DNA from: Phoronis ovalis
Lineage: Eukaryota; Phoronida; Phoronidae
Length of the DNA: 48,267 nt
Direction: 5' to 3'
NCBI GenBank assembly: GCA_028565635.1
Contig: JAOXYB010038061.1
Span: 1-48,267, forward strand
Translations under genes and position numbers: made by a program
Part shown: piece after piece, positions 11,901 through 26,900 of the stretch
How the letters are laid out: each line of letters begins with the position of its first letter
How positions within the stretch are numbered: the stretch's first letter is position 1
Notes under the pieces: generated by a model
Told to the model about the DNA's origin: nothing
The model's database searches: none
What the model saw: only the letters and a program-made list of their open reading frames with translations

Positions 11901-14900
11901 TGCGGTCCATTAATCAAATCAATATAGCCACCACTAGCCATGGCGACGGGAGATAAGCGTCTTGTCTCGGTATCTGAATCCAAGCTTTCTATGATTAACA
12001 TTTTGTAGTCTAGACCAGTGCATTTGTATGCATTCCACGTCGCTATCCAAGAGCAAGATGATGAATCACCTCTAAATAATCCTACATAACAAAGATTATC
12101 AGTTAGTTTTAGGTAAATGTAGGCATGCTTAGATTTAATGGTTGTTGATCAACACATCAACCAACATCTCTGATTGTTACTTGCTATCTCGTGAATCTGA
12201 ATTAGCTGCAAACCACCCTAAGAAAGACTTCAAAGAAACGAGTTCTGACTTATCTTGCAATTTTTGGGATTTGTATTAAAATGAATGTTCATTTGATGAT
12301 ATCTTGATTCAGTGAAATATTATTCAAAAATGAATTTTAAAAACTGAATTTTACTTAGAATAGTGGAAAGATTTTGGTTCAGTTATGACATAAAAATTAA
12401 TGAATGATACAATTTGTGTTTTTTTTCACAAATAACAATTATCAATAAACAACGATGTTCTTAAAATAACTGTCAAAGAAAATACAAACAAATAATAATA
12501 TTGCAACGAATGTGTAACAGCACTTTGATATTCTGGTGATATGCAACACAATGGACATATTTGAAATGAAACAATTGGACCTGCATGATGATGAATATTA
12601 TTTTAATGTACCTTTATTAGGATATTCTGTATCAGCATAAAGTCTTATGCCCTCAGTGGTTGTCAACATAGCATACGGTATTCGATAATTTCCAAGTCCA
12701 CGTCTGGGATCTCCGCCCCATTCAAACTCTGATAACGGAATGACAGCACCACCAACAGTGCCCAAAAATGTACCATCCACGTCTGTAAGTAATGCTTTCT
12801 TCATACCATCACAATCCATGTCCACACAATCAGCTGGATTAATTTTTCTATCAATTAAAAGCAGAGTCATGATAAAATGAAAGCAAGTTTACACTTTTTA
12901 TTAGATACACATTTACAGAAACTTTTTTATTATTTAATTATGAATCTTTAAGAAATAAGTTGATAGGATTTGATGAATCAAGGGAAATGGGAGAAATGCC
13001 ATAACTGCTACGTTATCCACTGTAAGTAGATGAGTTACTTGGGAAGATTTTGAGGAAGGTGCATAATTCGGTATAACGTATGTTCAAACAATTAAGATTA
13101 AACTGTTTTGCAATAATAAGCAACACCAGCATTTAAATTTTACTTGATAAAAAGAAACAAGCAAATTAACTGTGAAACCCATGAAAACGTAAATACTTTA
13201 CTACAACCAATTAAAAATACAGCTTAGCAATCCTTACCCAATACTTGGTGAATGGTAAAAGATTTTGTTATCTTCTGGAGTATCTACCCAACTAATACTA
13301 GTAGCTTCAACAGGGTGTTGACCATCCTCATTGGCTGGATTTGTTGTCAAGGCAACAGCATGGCCACACTGACTGTTGAAATTCGAAAAGGTTACACCTT
13401 AAAAAAAGTTATAAAGTAAAGGTACCACTGAAATATGCACTAATGAGTATTCAACACCTCTTTAAATTACATATTATTCAATCACTTAATACTGAGTCAT
13501 CTTGCCATTTGGGTATTTTCAAATGTTAAAGCTTGATACAAAAGATAAATGAATATTTTTTGAAAAATTGTATAAAAACCTGTATCTTCACAATGTATCT
13601 TCACAATGGAGTTTCATCTCATTTTCACTTAGACTATTTTAGCTTTCACAGAGTTACAACAAAAATTCAATTCTCCATGCATTATGCATTTACTGCACTC
13701 CCTTGCAAACGTTTGCTTAAAGAAGTCAATTTAACCCATTGTTTAGATTCAATCAATCAGTTTTAATGTACCTTCTAAATACATAACTCCAGCAATAGAA
13801 GGGTATGCCTTTATACCCTTAAACGGTTTCTCTGGAACCCCGTTCGTACTTGACTGGCATGTTGGAAAACTAACACCTGTAAGGAAAAATATATACTGGT
13901 TAAGAACACAGTCTTCATGTATGTATTATATGATTGTTCTATCCCCCCAAAGAATAAGTTCAAATACAGTTACATTAATATATTAAATCAAAAATATGTT
14001 TAAGGTTATGAATAAACCTTAGTAACATCACGTATTGTTAATCAGAGCTGGTAATGTATTGTTTAGGAAGGGACACCGAAAGTCTCTCAATCAGTTCACC
14101 AGTCAGCTAGTATCCTCTATCAATGACAAAAGGTCAACTGCATTGATAAGGATGACTTCAGATGTGCAAAGCTTATTCTACCTGTAGACCATTTCAAACA
14201 AAGACCACACATGTAAGTTCATGGTAAAATTTTCATGAAATTCTGACTTATAATATAATATAATACCCAATAAAAATTTAATATTTGAATTGGAATACAC
14301 ACCAACTTTACCAAATCCTGCCACTCTCCAAGATCTACTTTGTTGACTAAGAAGCACATTATCATCACTGCTTGACAATGTGTCCACATTACAATCAAAA
14401 TCAACAGAGTTTCCCACTATCAAAGTGTTGCTAACTTTTGAATATTTATGGAGATCTGCTACATGTGACAATGCAGTGGGTCCTACATTCAATGTGAAGA
14501 CACCAACACCATTATCAACCAGCGTGTTATGACTGACCTCAATGCTGCTTTTTGTCTGCAATTGAAGAATGAATATATGAAATCAAAATGATTTCTTTTT
14601 AACACCCTTTCACTTTTTGCCAAGCAAGATATGTTTAACTCATTATCTTCCTACTTAATATATAAATACATATTATGGCTCAGAAAGAGTCGATTTTTGC
14701 CAAAAAGTGTAAGAGTGCTAACTTGCTTTGCTGAACAATAACCACAGATGTTGTCACAAAGAACAATGGACTGACAAGTGACAAACTGGAAATTAAGAAT
14801 AAAAGAATAAGATTTACAACATTCAGTAATTACTAATCCCTAATTACTAATGACACAAGAATTAAAAACAAAGAAATCGTTTCTTGCATTTTTTGAATAT

Positions 14901-17900
14901 CAGGAGTCTTATTATCAGATGCCTTTGTAGAGCAAATAAGGCTTTTTAGAGCAAGAAGATTATTAACTAATGGTAGATACACACGTAGTTGACATGATGT
15001 AACTAACTTACTTTTTCTACAGACAGTACTAACATCAGACATAATGAGCTGCAGTATTTTCCTACATACCTGTACATATATTCCAAAATCGAAGGCTTTA
15101 TAAACAAAAAAATGCGAGTATCTGGAACAGCCCTCCCTTCCTTTGTCTTCAGGGAATAAACCCACACCAATTAGTACTGAATGAGCCATGTTGTTGCTAT
15201 ATGATGGTAAGATATTCTCTTCTCCTTCACATGGTTCCGATGGCACATGGAATCCAACTCTTTCACTGCCAGCGACGATATTAGCACTTAGTTCCAAATT
15301 GGTGGATTCCATAGCCTCTATACTTGCAGGATAGTCAATGTTGGCTACTTCAAAACGATCCTGATAGGTGCCAGGCCAGATTGTTAACATTACCAAGTTG
15401 CCAATGATTTTAGTGCTGTCAGATTTGGTTATAATTCCTAAAATATACATTTTAATCAATAGAAGAAAAGTCACCATTACCCAAGTTTTCAGAATGGTCG
15501 CATAAAATAATTATACAGAATTTAATTTAATTTGTAGAAATGCTTCATACAAGCAAATAAATACTTACTAGGTATCAATCTCATGACATCATTGAATAAA
15601 AAACTGTACATTTCAGGATTTTAGGTAAACTAATTGTTTATTCCAAGTACGAAATAAATAACTAAAAAACTTTATCAGCAAATTTATAAAGTGGCATTAT
15701 GAAAAAAAGGTAATTTTACATTACACTGAATATTGTACTCAATGTTTTACATTTTCTCAAACTCAGGTACACCAGACTTGAAGCATAACTACATCTATAT
15801 GTAGAAAGAGGGGAATTATAGCATAGCAATAATTATTATTTAGGAAATTTACCTTCTCCCACTGTGTGGTGAATAGTATTTTGTGCCACTATCATACCAT
15901 TAGCACCAAACAATCCGATAGCAGGGGAGAAGCCATCGTGAAAGGCATTGAACTTCACATAGGATGGTTTTATAGTGTCTACGTCTCCCGTCGCAACATA
16001 TGCTAATGAGAAGCGAGGGTCCCATTCTGCCACATAACCTTCCTGCCCAGTATGGTAGAACTCAACATTCTGTATGCGAGCCCAACCTGAAATAACATCA
16101 ATAATGTGTGTACAACCACTTGTGTGAAGATGCGCATAATCAAATCCAGGATTCAAATCCATAAAATTAACATAATTATGCAAACGTAACAAGTAAGAGT
16201 CATACTTAAACTACGTATTTTCAGATTTCAAACAGTTCTGGATATTTACAGGATATGTATTTGCACTTGAATCCTCTAAAACTGGAAACTCCTTTCAAAG
16301 ACAATAAACCATATAAATACAGTAATGGGATAAATAACTTGCATGTAAAAAAAGAATTCAACCAATACCCTTGAAGCCTCTGTTCCCTTCCGCAGCTGTG
16401 CCTACAAGAACACGAGCACCAAATGACTGGCGTTCCATGTCAGGATAGTCCTTGCCAATAATCTTAATATTTCTGGTGAGGAGAGCAACTTCAGCTGATA
16501 CACCAAAAGCAGCATTACCTGTTAACAAAACAGAAGAGCCGTAAACATAAATATTATACCTGCAAGTGCTGTACATCAACAAGCATTAGACTGTTTCTCT
16601 TTATTCTGTAATATCATTACATACTGTGCAGAAAAGTTAGGATCACCAGATACTTATTTTTAAAAAAAAACTTTTTCTGTACTTTAGGTTAATGTATCAT
16701 GAGGTGTAAATCCCATGAAAGCAAACTCAACCCCATTTTTGGTTGTATAACCTTATGGGGGATAGGGCAATTACTTTGAATAGTGTTAAATTGGATATTG
16801 TAAATAATGTAAACTTTGTATTGTAAAATCTTTGTGTAAACATATTAAAGCAGTACACAGCTGGATCACATGGAGGCCCATTTGAAGTCCATATATGTGG
16901 ACATCTGGGGTTTAATCAACTGCAGTTGTGGATAAAGCAACTGCAATTGGGCATTTGATGGGATTTACAAGGCATGTCCTCTCATTCACTGCATTGGGTA
17001 TGATAGAATAAACAAGCAGTGTCTTAGAAAACAACAGTTAAATAGACAGTTTCCATGTAAAATATGACCTTTCTTTTTAACTTTATTTTATTGAATGCTT
17101 AAAACACATGTTGAAAAATAAGTTTGCATACTGTTATAAAATATTTTTTAAAAATATATATTTAATATACATATCTGGCAATTCCTAAATTTTTTTTGCA
17201 TAGTTTATATACATAAAGCTCTGAGTAAAGATTTTAATGCTGGGTTATCACTTATTTTTTTAACAAAGTATGACTAATAAGTAAGTTTTAAAAACTAAAG
17301 AGATCAAGGTCAGTCTACAAAATTCTAAAATACCATGGCATTGCAATACAAAAAAAATTAAAAATGGAAATTTACCTAAATGTTTGAAAGCCAATGTTCC
17401 ATTCAGTGTCAGTGTCAACATATCTTGAGATACATCAGTTATCTGGAAAATTTCCGTTTGCCAAGCACTGAAGCTTGTTGAGGTGACAATGATCTCCTCT
17501 GAAACTAGCCAATCAACAGTCTCTTGTAGTGTGATAGTATTATCACCAACTTGTGCAGTTGTAGCAAGTCGCGTCCAATATGGATAACGATTAGTACCAT
17601 GCAGATCTAATCCTCCAAAGGATGCTATCATAATAGAATATTAAGATAAAACAAGGTTCCTTCAATATTTCAAAAAAATTATTTCATTTCTTGAAATATA
17701 CTGTAGTGTTTGTAAGCATAGCATAGCACTCAGCTGAAGTTTCACATTGTCTGTACAGATTAAACTTCAGTGACAGAAGTATTCTTTACAGTACTTATGC
17801 TCAATAAAAGTATCATATTTCAAGCCCAAATGTTGGCCAGGTGCTTTTGGCTTTGCTAAATTAGTACCTCCTATTTATGTGGAACTTAGACCCCCCCCCA

Positions 17901-20900
17901 GAAATTCTAAGTCAAAAATAAAAGAGCATTTCTCTAAGAAGTGGCCAAAAAGTGTGCTATATCACATGAACTTCCAAAAAATATAATTCTTACCAAGAAC
18001 TTTTGAACCTACTGCAGCGCCACCTCCAAGGGGATATTCCAAAGTTGAATGACTCCCTTCAAGTATAATATTACACTGTCCATGATATGGCTTGTCCTCC
18101 CAGCCAATTAACAAGCGACCACCAATGATGATAACGTAAGATGTTTCTATTGTGAAATCCCGTACTTGATTGGTGATTGGGTCAGGATCAGGGTCTAATT
18201 CAAGGGAGCCTCGGATAACAAGACTGCTCATTCTAGGTAATTGTGTGTCTGCTACAATCCATTGATCTGCACAAGAAAATTGAACAAATAGTAATCTGCA
18301 TTGCAGAATTTGAATACAGAAGTCGTGTCAAATCAAACAAATAAGTCAAAGGTGATAAATGATATTAATATATGGAAATGAACTTCTGGCCATGTACACA
18401 ATGTTTGCAATGAAAATCAATTATAACTGACAGATACATATTAACAGAGTCTGACAAACTGTTGATAAAAAATAAACATAACTCTACACCTGAGAATAAG
18501 TCGACTTCTGAATTTGGTAATTAATGTTAACTTTACAGATAGTTAGTTTTAATTTACTTCAGAGTCTGAAGATGTATTTATTGCAATAAACTGGAAACAA
18601 GATTAGCCAAGTAAAACTGACACTAATACATGATAACACTTTTATTATCTATCACCAAAATATTTTCTAGAATTAAATAATAAAATTTAATTAAATAACA
18701 TCCAAGTATATCAAAATAAAAAAGCGCATTACAGTGATAAAAATATTGCTGAGTATGCATCGTGATATCGTTCTCAGTTGTTAATCTTACTTTCAGGAAT
18801 TATTACTGCTTCTCCATCTTGGGGTAGTCTGTTATTAGGCCAAGTAGATGGATCCGACCACCATTGAAATACCTCTGGTCTTTCTCTCACTGGTGGTATA
18901 GCACTAGGATCTGGAGGGGGTATACAATTCTCAAAGAAGCAACGATGGGCATCTAAAGCAACTGGACGATCTGTTCCTGGATCAATGTCAAATGAGATTG
19001 TTACTTCACGCTTTGTTCGAGATGCCCGCCCAGAGACTATAAAAATAGAAAAGAACTTGTACATAAGATTATGTGTATGTTGCAGATTATTAATTAGTAG
19101 ACTGCAGTAATCAATAAAATTTAATAATAAATACATTTAAAAGCACAAGTCATGTATTGTTAACAAAATATATGATGTACATTTCACTGGCAATGGAATT
19201 TTTAGTTAACTATATAGCTAGTACCTACAGTACCATTGGTAAAATACAGTACCATTGGTAAAATACACACAAACACACACACAAATACAATGATTGGGCA
19301 TTAATTAGAATGCCCCAGATGCAGAATATCTTCTAGTGTCGTTTGGAATCAACCCCACCAAACATTAAATAACTGTTCAATGGCCAGACAAGCCTGATCA
19401 TTGTTTAAAATACTCACTGATGTAGCTGAAGATCTTAGAATACGTGTCATAGAACCAGTCACCATTCATGTTGTTTTGATAGGTTAAAGGCATTGGAGAC
19501 ATTTCTCTACTTGCAGCAACACTAACCTGGTCAGGTTTCTGTGACATTTTATGATCAATTATGATATAATCTTGTTCCTGAAAAATGTAAAGCAGAAAAA
19601 AATATTGTCAGTTTTCGAATGGTTGTTATCATATTTTAATATTTACAAAACATGTCTCTCCCTCATACAATATCTTTTTTCTAATGTATGAAAGTATCAT
19701 AAAATAATGTATTTTTTTAGAAATATTAATTTCGCCTTCCGCTAGAATGTACTATTAAATAATAAATTCAAACAGTTACAATTACATACCCTCAGTCCAT
19801 AAAATGTTGCATCATAAGAAATGTTAGAGACATGTTCCACGTCTTCAAATGCAAACATATATCTATGTCCAACAGCAAAGTCAGCCATCCATCCTTTTGC
19901 ATGCGTGAGTCGTTTTTTTGCCCATGGAACTAAATTGGTACCCAAAGTAGCATTTATGAGTAGATTTTTGTAAACTAGAGAATGCGGCACAGCATTATTC
20001 ATTCCCATTCGAATAAAATGAACGTCACCAGGGCACTTGCTCATTGGTTTATTATTACCAAAATAGAAATCTGGTGCATCCATGCAGGTAATTGGAAGTA
20101 TGTCTACAGTAGGGACAACTCTGAATCCAACATTTCCTGTCAATGTGCCATCTAAATCACGGAATACTCCTTCATGGTCCCATTGCATAAATGCCTTGTG
20201 GGGAGAATTGATAAATTGTATCCCTTCAAATGCATATTCCCATCCGCCACATAAAGTTGTGCATTTACCATCCATACGAACAACACCAACAGCACCACAG
20301 GAACGATCAAAATTGATAAATGTGACATTTTGTACTTTCATTCCACGTGAGAATGGGAGAGCAATACCGCGTGTTGAACAACCTGAATCAGTAGAACCAT
20401 GTCCAACGATAACAGAATTAGAAACTAAAGCTCCATCATCTGTATACGCTTTATTTTTTGGTGCACGGATCAACTTCGCTTCAACACCAGCAGCGGTGTT
20501 TGAAACCATAAGGAAATCACGGAACTGTATAGTACCTCCGATCACCCATTCTGCTCCTTTTTCGCAATTCCAAGCTGTAAAACTTTGAAACACTCCCGGA
20601 GTAGGGGTGTTACTACCACAAGAACCACCTTCCATTGGTGTATACTCTTGGAACAGCCATAAACCAAACCAGCCTTGTGAATGTACAGTATTATTTAAAA
20701 ATTTTCCGACTGGAACTCGACGCTGACAGACATTTGGATCAAAAGAAGGCCCATCTGGATGTTCGTGCATTCGATACCAAAATCCAAAATGGCTGCCACC
20801 TGCCGCTGCATTATGCACAACAATGTTGTTAGGATTAGTAATCCAGAAAGCCGCTGGGGTGATGTCATCATTCAGTAAGCTGGTGCTTTGTTTGACAAAT

Positions 20901-23900
20901 ATAGCTAAATTATGCTGTAGTGTGTTACCAGTTTCGATTCCATCTTCAAGAAAGAATGCTCCACCCATAATGTTGAACAAAACTGTTTTTTCTATCAGTG
21001 TATTGTGTACGCCATGTATGTTAACAGCACGATTAAATGACCAATGAATGGCACATCCTCGAATGTAAGAAGAGGCCATGTCACCATTTAAGTGAAAATG
21101 AATAGGATATCTTCCAAGACGGAAAGCTTGTCCAACATAAGTCAGTTCAACATATTCAATTCGACCTGTAAAACAAAATTCAGTAGAATACATGTATATA
21201 TTAGCTACTCATGCAAATAGTCCTATATTTTGAGCATCTGGCATACATGTACAATTATGGCAATATGTAAAAGAATAAATAAAAATATTACCTTTTACCA
21301 AAGCCTAACCACAATAAATCTACTGAATTTAAATACATTTTCCATCAAGGTTGATGCCTATTCCACATTTTTTGGCATTTTTTATATTATATGGTAAATT
21401 GAAATTTTTGAATATTAACTAATATCCAGTACTAAATAATTAAAAGAAGTAAAAACTGTTTTAAAATTAAAACAGTCTGTGTACATGTACCTATAGCCAA
21501 ATTTTCATTTGGTCTTGGTGCATGTATCAAGATATGTCCACCAAACATATCACTTCCCATTTCTTCACCAAACCGGCCCTGGAAACAAGTCTGTACTGCA
21601 AATTCACCTAAAACAGAACAACAAGTATATGTATGAGTGCCAAGATGATAATAACGAAACCACAAACATATGGTCATTCACTTAATACGACTGCTTTGGC
21701 AGTCAGTGCACATCAATGTCATGGCGATGCTAATTAGAAACCACAAAATTGTGGCCATTCCTTTTAAAACTAAAAAATTTTGAGAGATCGAATCATTGGT
21801 GTTAATATATTCATGTGATTAAAGCTATATCTTTTTATGTTAAGCATCCCATTGATCACTAGTAGCCCGTGATAGAGATCTCAGTAAGAATCCATGTGAC
21901 ACCCAGAAATTCTTCCACCTTCTGTACATGCACACAGATGTCTGGAGAATATTAAGTACTAGTGTCAGAACAAAATAGAAAACGATAACAGTAGCAATCC
22001 AACAACGATGTCATCCAGTAGACCGCATACGATATAGGCATATTGTAAAACTAAATTTTATATTTTTTTGAACAGACTATAAGATAAATGACTACCCACC
22101 AGTGTTGAAGCCAGCAGCACATGCTGGTATAGTTTCATCCCACTGCATATCTCTGGATCCTCTCACAACAACATTATGAGTTAGCAGACCAACTTCTGCT
22201 CGTTTTTCTAGGCAAATTCCTGGTGCATAACACTCAGTAACACCAAGATGCTCATAGTTCAAGGCGGATTCTAAAGTTAAGGTCAACCCATCGTTTGAAA
22301 TGGCTGCAATTGTTGCCTTCTCACTTTCTCTTTGACTGTGGCGCTCCCCAGTGGTAGCAATGACAATTTCATCACCAACCTAATAAAAATATGACTGTTA
22401 AAAAACTTTCTTAAAAGTGAAACTAATTTGAATAATATGTAAAAACTTTCTAAATCACCTTATACCACATCTATCTTATACATACATTGTTTGCAGTTTT
22501 GTTGCAATACCAACATCTTTCATTTGCATAATACTAATTAAAAGCATAATTATACTCCCCATTGAATAATTATACCAGACATTTTAATACATATATTGCA
22601 GAGTGTACTTGTCTGTTCTTTTAACACAACTGGGCAAAAATCAAGCATTGAGCATGTACCTGCCAATTTACTGGGACTTGCAAAGTAATAGTGGTGTCAA
22701 AAGCATTTGCTGTGGCAGCCAATCTTGTCCATGTTTCTGTAACTGGACGGCCTGTAAAAAAAATTGTTTAGTACAGTACTTATTATGTCACTGGAAATAT
22801 GTACTGTTCAATATTTAAAAAGTTAAGGGCATTATAAAGTACAACAACAAGAATGTAGGATGTTTTCTGCTACGAATGGACATTTTGAAAATAATTAGCA
22901 AGTACTGTATATCCCTTTATTTTCGCGAGGAATTAATTTACACGAATTTTGCGAGCACATTAGCTCGCACAAATTAGTACCTCGCATTTAAAAGGATCGG
23001 CAAATCCAATATGGCTATGCATGGTAATCCGTCATTTTGAAATTTTAAGAAAAAAACAACAATATACATTTAAACAATTTAGTACTCACCACCTTTATTA
23101 ACATCGATTAAAACCAGAACGAAATCACAAGAATGTGTTGAAATGTGAATAAAATCCAATTGAAATGAAATGTTTGAATATGAATGTTATAAACCCGCAT
23201 TGAACTAGTAGTCACGAGTGACCTACTTTCGCTTCAAGCATGCTGCGTAGTAACCGGTTTAGAAAAACAGTTTTCTAGTATTTGTCGATTCATAATTCGC
23301 ACAATTTAAAACTCGTGAAAACGATTTTTGAACAAAATCGCGAAATTAAGAGACTGCGAAAATAAAGGGATATACAGTAATAGGCTATTATTGAAAACAT
23401 AATATACTTTTTATTATTAGAATATTAGAATTACCAGTAAAATCAGAGTAAAACTGCTACAAACAGAAATATTGACACCGTATTCTGCTGGTAATTAACT
23501 CCACAAATATCTCTCACTGCGAGCCCATAAATAACACCCCCTCCCTGTTTGTTATGAATCATATTTTGCATCAAAGCTCTAGGGTCCATATGTGGCACAC
23601 TGTGTAGTGTGCCATACAAAACTCCTACCATGTAAATCAAGTGTTCCTTCTCTTAGAGCCAAGACTTTTGTGCCATATATGGGCAGTTCTTTGGACCTAA
23701 GATGACCGTGTAGCGTAATGGTAGCTTTATGCTGAAATGGTTCAGTTTCTGTGCCAACTTGTAATGTGCCTCCATCAGTTATCAAGATCTTTTCTGCTTG
23801 AAGTTCGACATCCACCTCATCAAAGATCAGGGCACCTGCAGAAAGTTTAGCTTCATGAGTAATGTTACATAGTACTAAACCTGTGATGAATTGTATCAAC

Positions 23901-26900
23901 AAGTGGTTTCAGTCACAAAGCCTCAGTTGTTAGAAGCATCACCACCCACCTACATGTAGCCTGTATATGAAGTCTATACACTGCTCGGGAATACACAGTA
24001 AAATGCTTCATTACACACAAGAATGGCTATGTTTCATGCTTTAATATGTTTCATTGGTCATTTAAAAACAAACTTTATTATCAATGAAGTCAGATATATA
24101 CTCATTTACAGATCGGATATAACAGTCATCTGTGTTTTACATCACTGTGATTCTGGCATTAAACAATAAATTGTAGTCATTCAGTTGATCACTTACAAAT
24201 ATTTGTAGAGGAAAGAAACTCGATAGTTAGTAAATACTTTTAAAGTAATAGGTTTATCTGAATCTAACACACAGTGTATGCAAAAACAAATTGGAAGCCC
24301 CAAGAGACATATCATGGGTTATAATTTTTATTAACATACCTTTTATAAGAAAAACTTTCAGAACCTCAGTGTCTGCATCAAGTAAGATAATCTCTCCTTG
24401 TGGAATGATGACAAAGTCTCCCGCTGTTGGAGGCGACTGACCACCCCAAGTAAACGGAGAGGACCAGCGGTCAATATAGTAGAACTCAGAAGAAACCGAC
24501 TATAATGTACAAAACATACCAAATTATGTACATTTTATCTTATTTATGCAAAAAAAATTAATTGTATCTACAGCTTACATTATTGCAGTTTGTGAAAATA
24601 AAACTAAGGAAAAAAAGCAGAGACATACATGAAAGATTGCCATAACACATGATGTCAGCTTGAACACTGTTGTTCATCTTTTTCCTCATCCATGTCGTTG
24701 TTTGAATTTTATTATTATTTTTATTATTTATTTAGATTAGTACATACCAAAACAATGACCTTCAAAATTCAATTAAAAGACATGCAGGCATGGTAAAAGT
24801 CATACTTAAATTTACCTTAGCTGCAATACCATTGTCACCCACTTTGACAGTTACATGAGTTTTGATAGATGGTCGTCTTTGTTCTGTCACACAAATAATT
24901 TCAGTTGTTGAAGAGGACTCAAGGACACAATTCGATCCACCAATAGTAACACCATTATCTACTTGGGATCCACTGTAATACAATCAAAAACTATTAATAA
25001 ATACAGTTTTTCAATCAGTATTAAATAGTTTACATTTACTGAAATAAACGCAGAAACAGGATAAACGTGTAAAGTAAGTAAAATGTTGCAAATTAAATAA
25101 AAATTATGGCAAATTATTTTCTGTCCATGGTATACTTTTCCAACCCAATTTCAAGACATAGTAAAGTTGAATTGTACCAATTAAAATTATTTAGTCTTTT
25201 GCACATTTTTACTAAAAATAAATGAATAATGCTTACAAATGTTATTATTGCCACCACTAAAGTTACCTAAATCCTGAACCAATGATAGTAATTCTAGTAC
25301 CACCCATGGTCCCACCTCTTCTGGGCTCAACAGATGTAATGACAGGTGTAACGTTACTATCAAACATGTATGAATCTACATTCGTCACTGTCTCACCATC
25401 AACAGTAACACTAACATCACATAATGCTATGCTTGTCGGTGTATCAGCTGTAACAAATAAAAATGATAAGAGACTACAACAGATTATATAGTTACAGTTG
25501 GGAGATCTGACAAGGTGAGTGGAGGGGGCCAACTAACTAAGCTGCATGAAACAAAAATAAGAAACTGAGGAGTTTAAATAATGCTTAGTTAAAGTAATAC
25601 CAAAAAAGACCACGTGACATTCAGTGACAATAACTTAACGGCATATCTAGTGTTTTATTTTCAATGGTGCCTTAATATATAAATAGCTTCCAGCATATCA
25701 AATATGACTGAATTAGTATCACAGCACATATCAATTTTACTGTTGTACATGATTTCGTCTGTTTGTTAAGTTTTCCATCTGTGCACCTGGGGTCACCACT
25801 TCTCATTCCACCGATTAGTTTATGCTGCCAGTATTAAAGAAGATAAGAAAACTGAAGAAATGCTTAATAACAACTTACTAATATATGCAGGTGAGGTACA
25901 GGTTAGCTGTGTTGGGGAGGCCCCTGCATTCACTTCACATGTCCTACTACAGATCTCCACAATGGAGTTATTGACACTAAATCCAGATCCTGTAAGAGTT
26001 ATGGTCTGTCCTCCTCCAAAACTTCCTGAAACAAGAACCAAAGGTATGACAAATTAATCAATTTTAAAAACAGTAATTGCTGCATTGTAAATTGTTCATT
26101 TTGCATAATGTTTTTTCCTGACTGAACATTTTCTGAGCAGACATACAAAAAGCATAATTATGAAATATGCCTGATTAGGCTTTTGTTTTGGAATAATTAA
26201 TTTCAAGAAAATCTCAATTTAAAGACCATCATAAACAAGCTGATGTCTTGCTTTACAGTTTATTGCTTCAAAAGTTTTAGAAATATATTTAAAGCCAAAA
26301 CATTTACTAGCATGTTGTATTGTAATTCAATCAAAGTAGAACAGCTTAAAATTTCATTAATTTACCTGTACTGGGAGTAATACTGTCCAATGTTAACAAA
26401 TATGTGAATTGTACTGCACCAGATGCATCTCCTTTGGGTGCAATATTCACATGCACTGCAAATGCACCAGAGCGATGATCAGCAGCCACGCATGTAATTC
26501 TAGTCTGTGTGGCTGCAGAAACACCACACTCAGAGCCACCAATAGAAACTGTCACATCTGAGCTTGTGTGACTAAAACCTGTTCCGTCAATAGTGACTGT
26601 ATCACCACTTACACCTTGCACAGGCGTCACACCAGTTATTGTTGGTGTCAATGCAGTAGAATAAACAAATTCTTGGAATGGGTAACTGACAGAGTTTGAA
26701 GTGATCCTGAGCGATGCACTTGGTGATGTTCCGGGAGGTGTAACAGCAACTATTTCTGATAAAGACACTGTCTGTATATCACAAGCAGAACCACTAATAG
26801 TAACAATTGTGTCACTGGAAACAAATCCATTACCTTGGATGGTGATTGTAGTCCCACCTTCTGTGCTTCCAGTGCTGGGGTTAACATTTGAAATGATTGA

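Noticed and set aside
16705-16969. 12-bp inverted pair in intron 49 as a transposon
   Set aside because: Short ends, no target-site duplication and no distinctive interior; could be chance.
20082-20588. 168-codon plus-strand frame
   Set aside because: Antisense to the 1,376-nt beta-helix exon 45; no domain, and the opposite strand is clearly coding.
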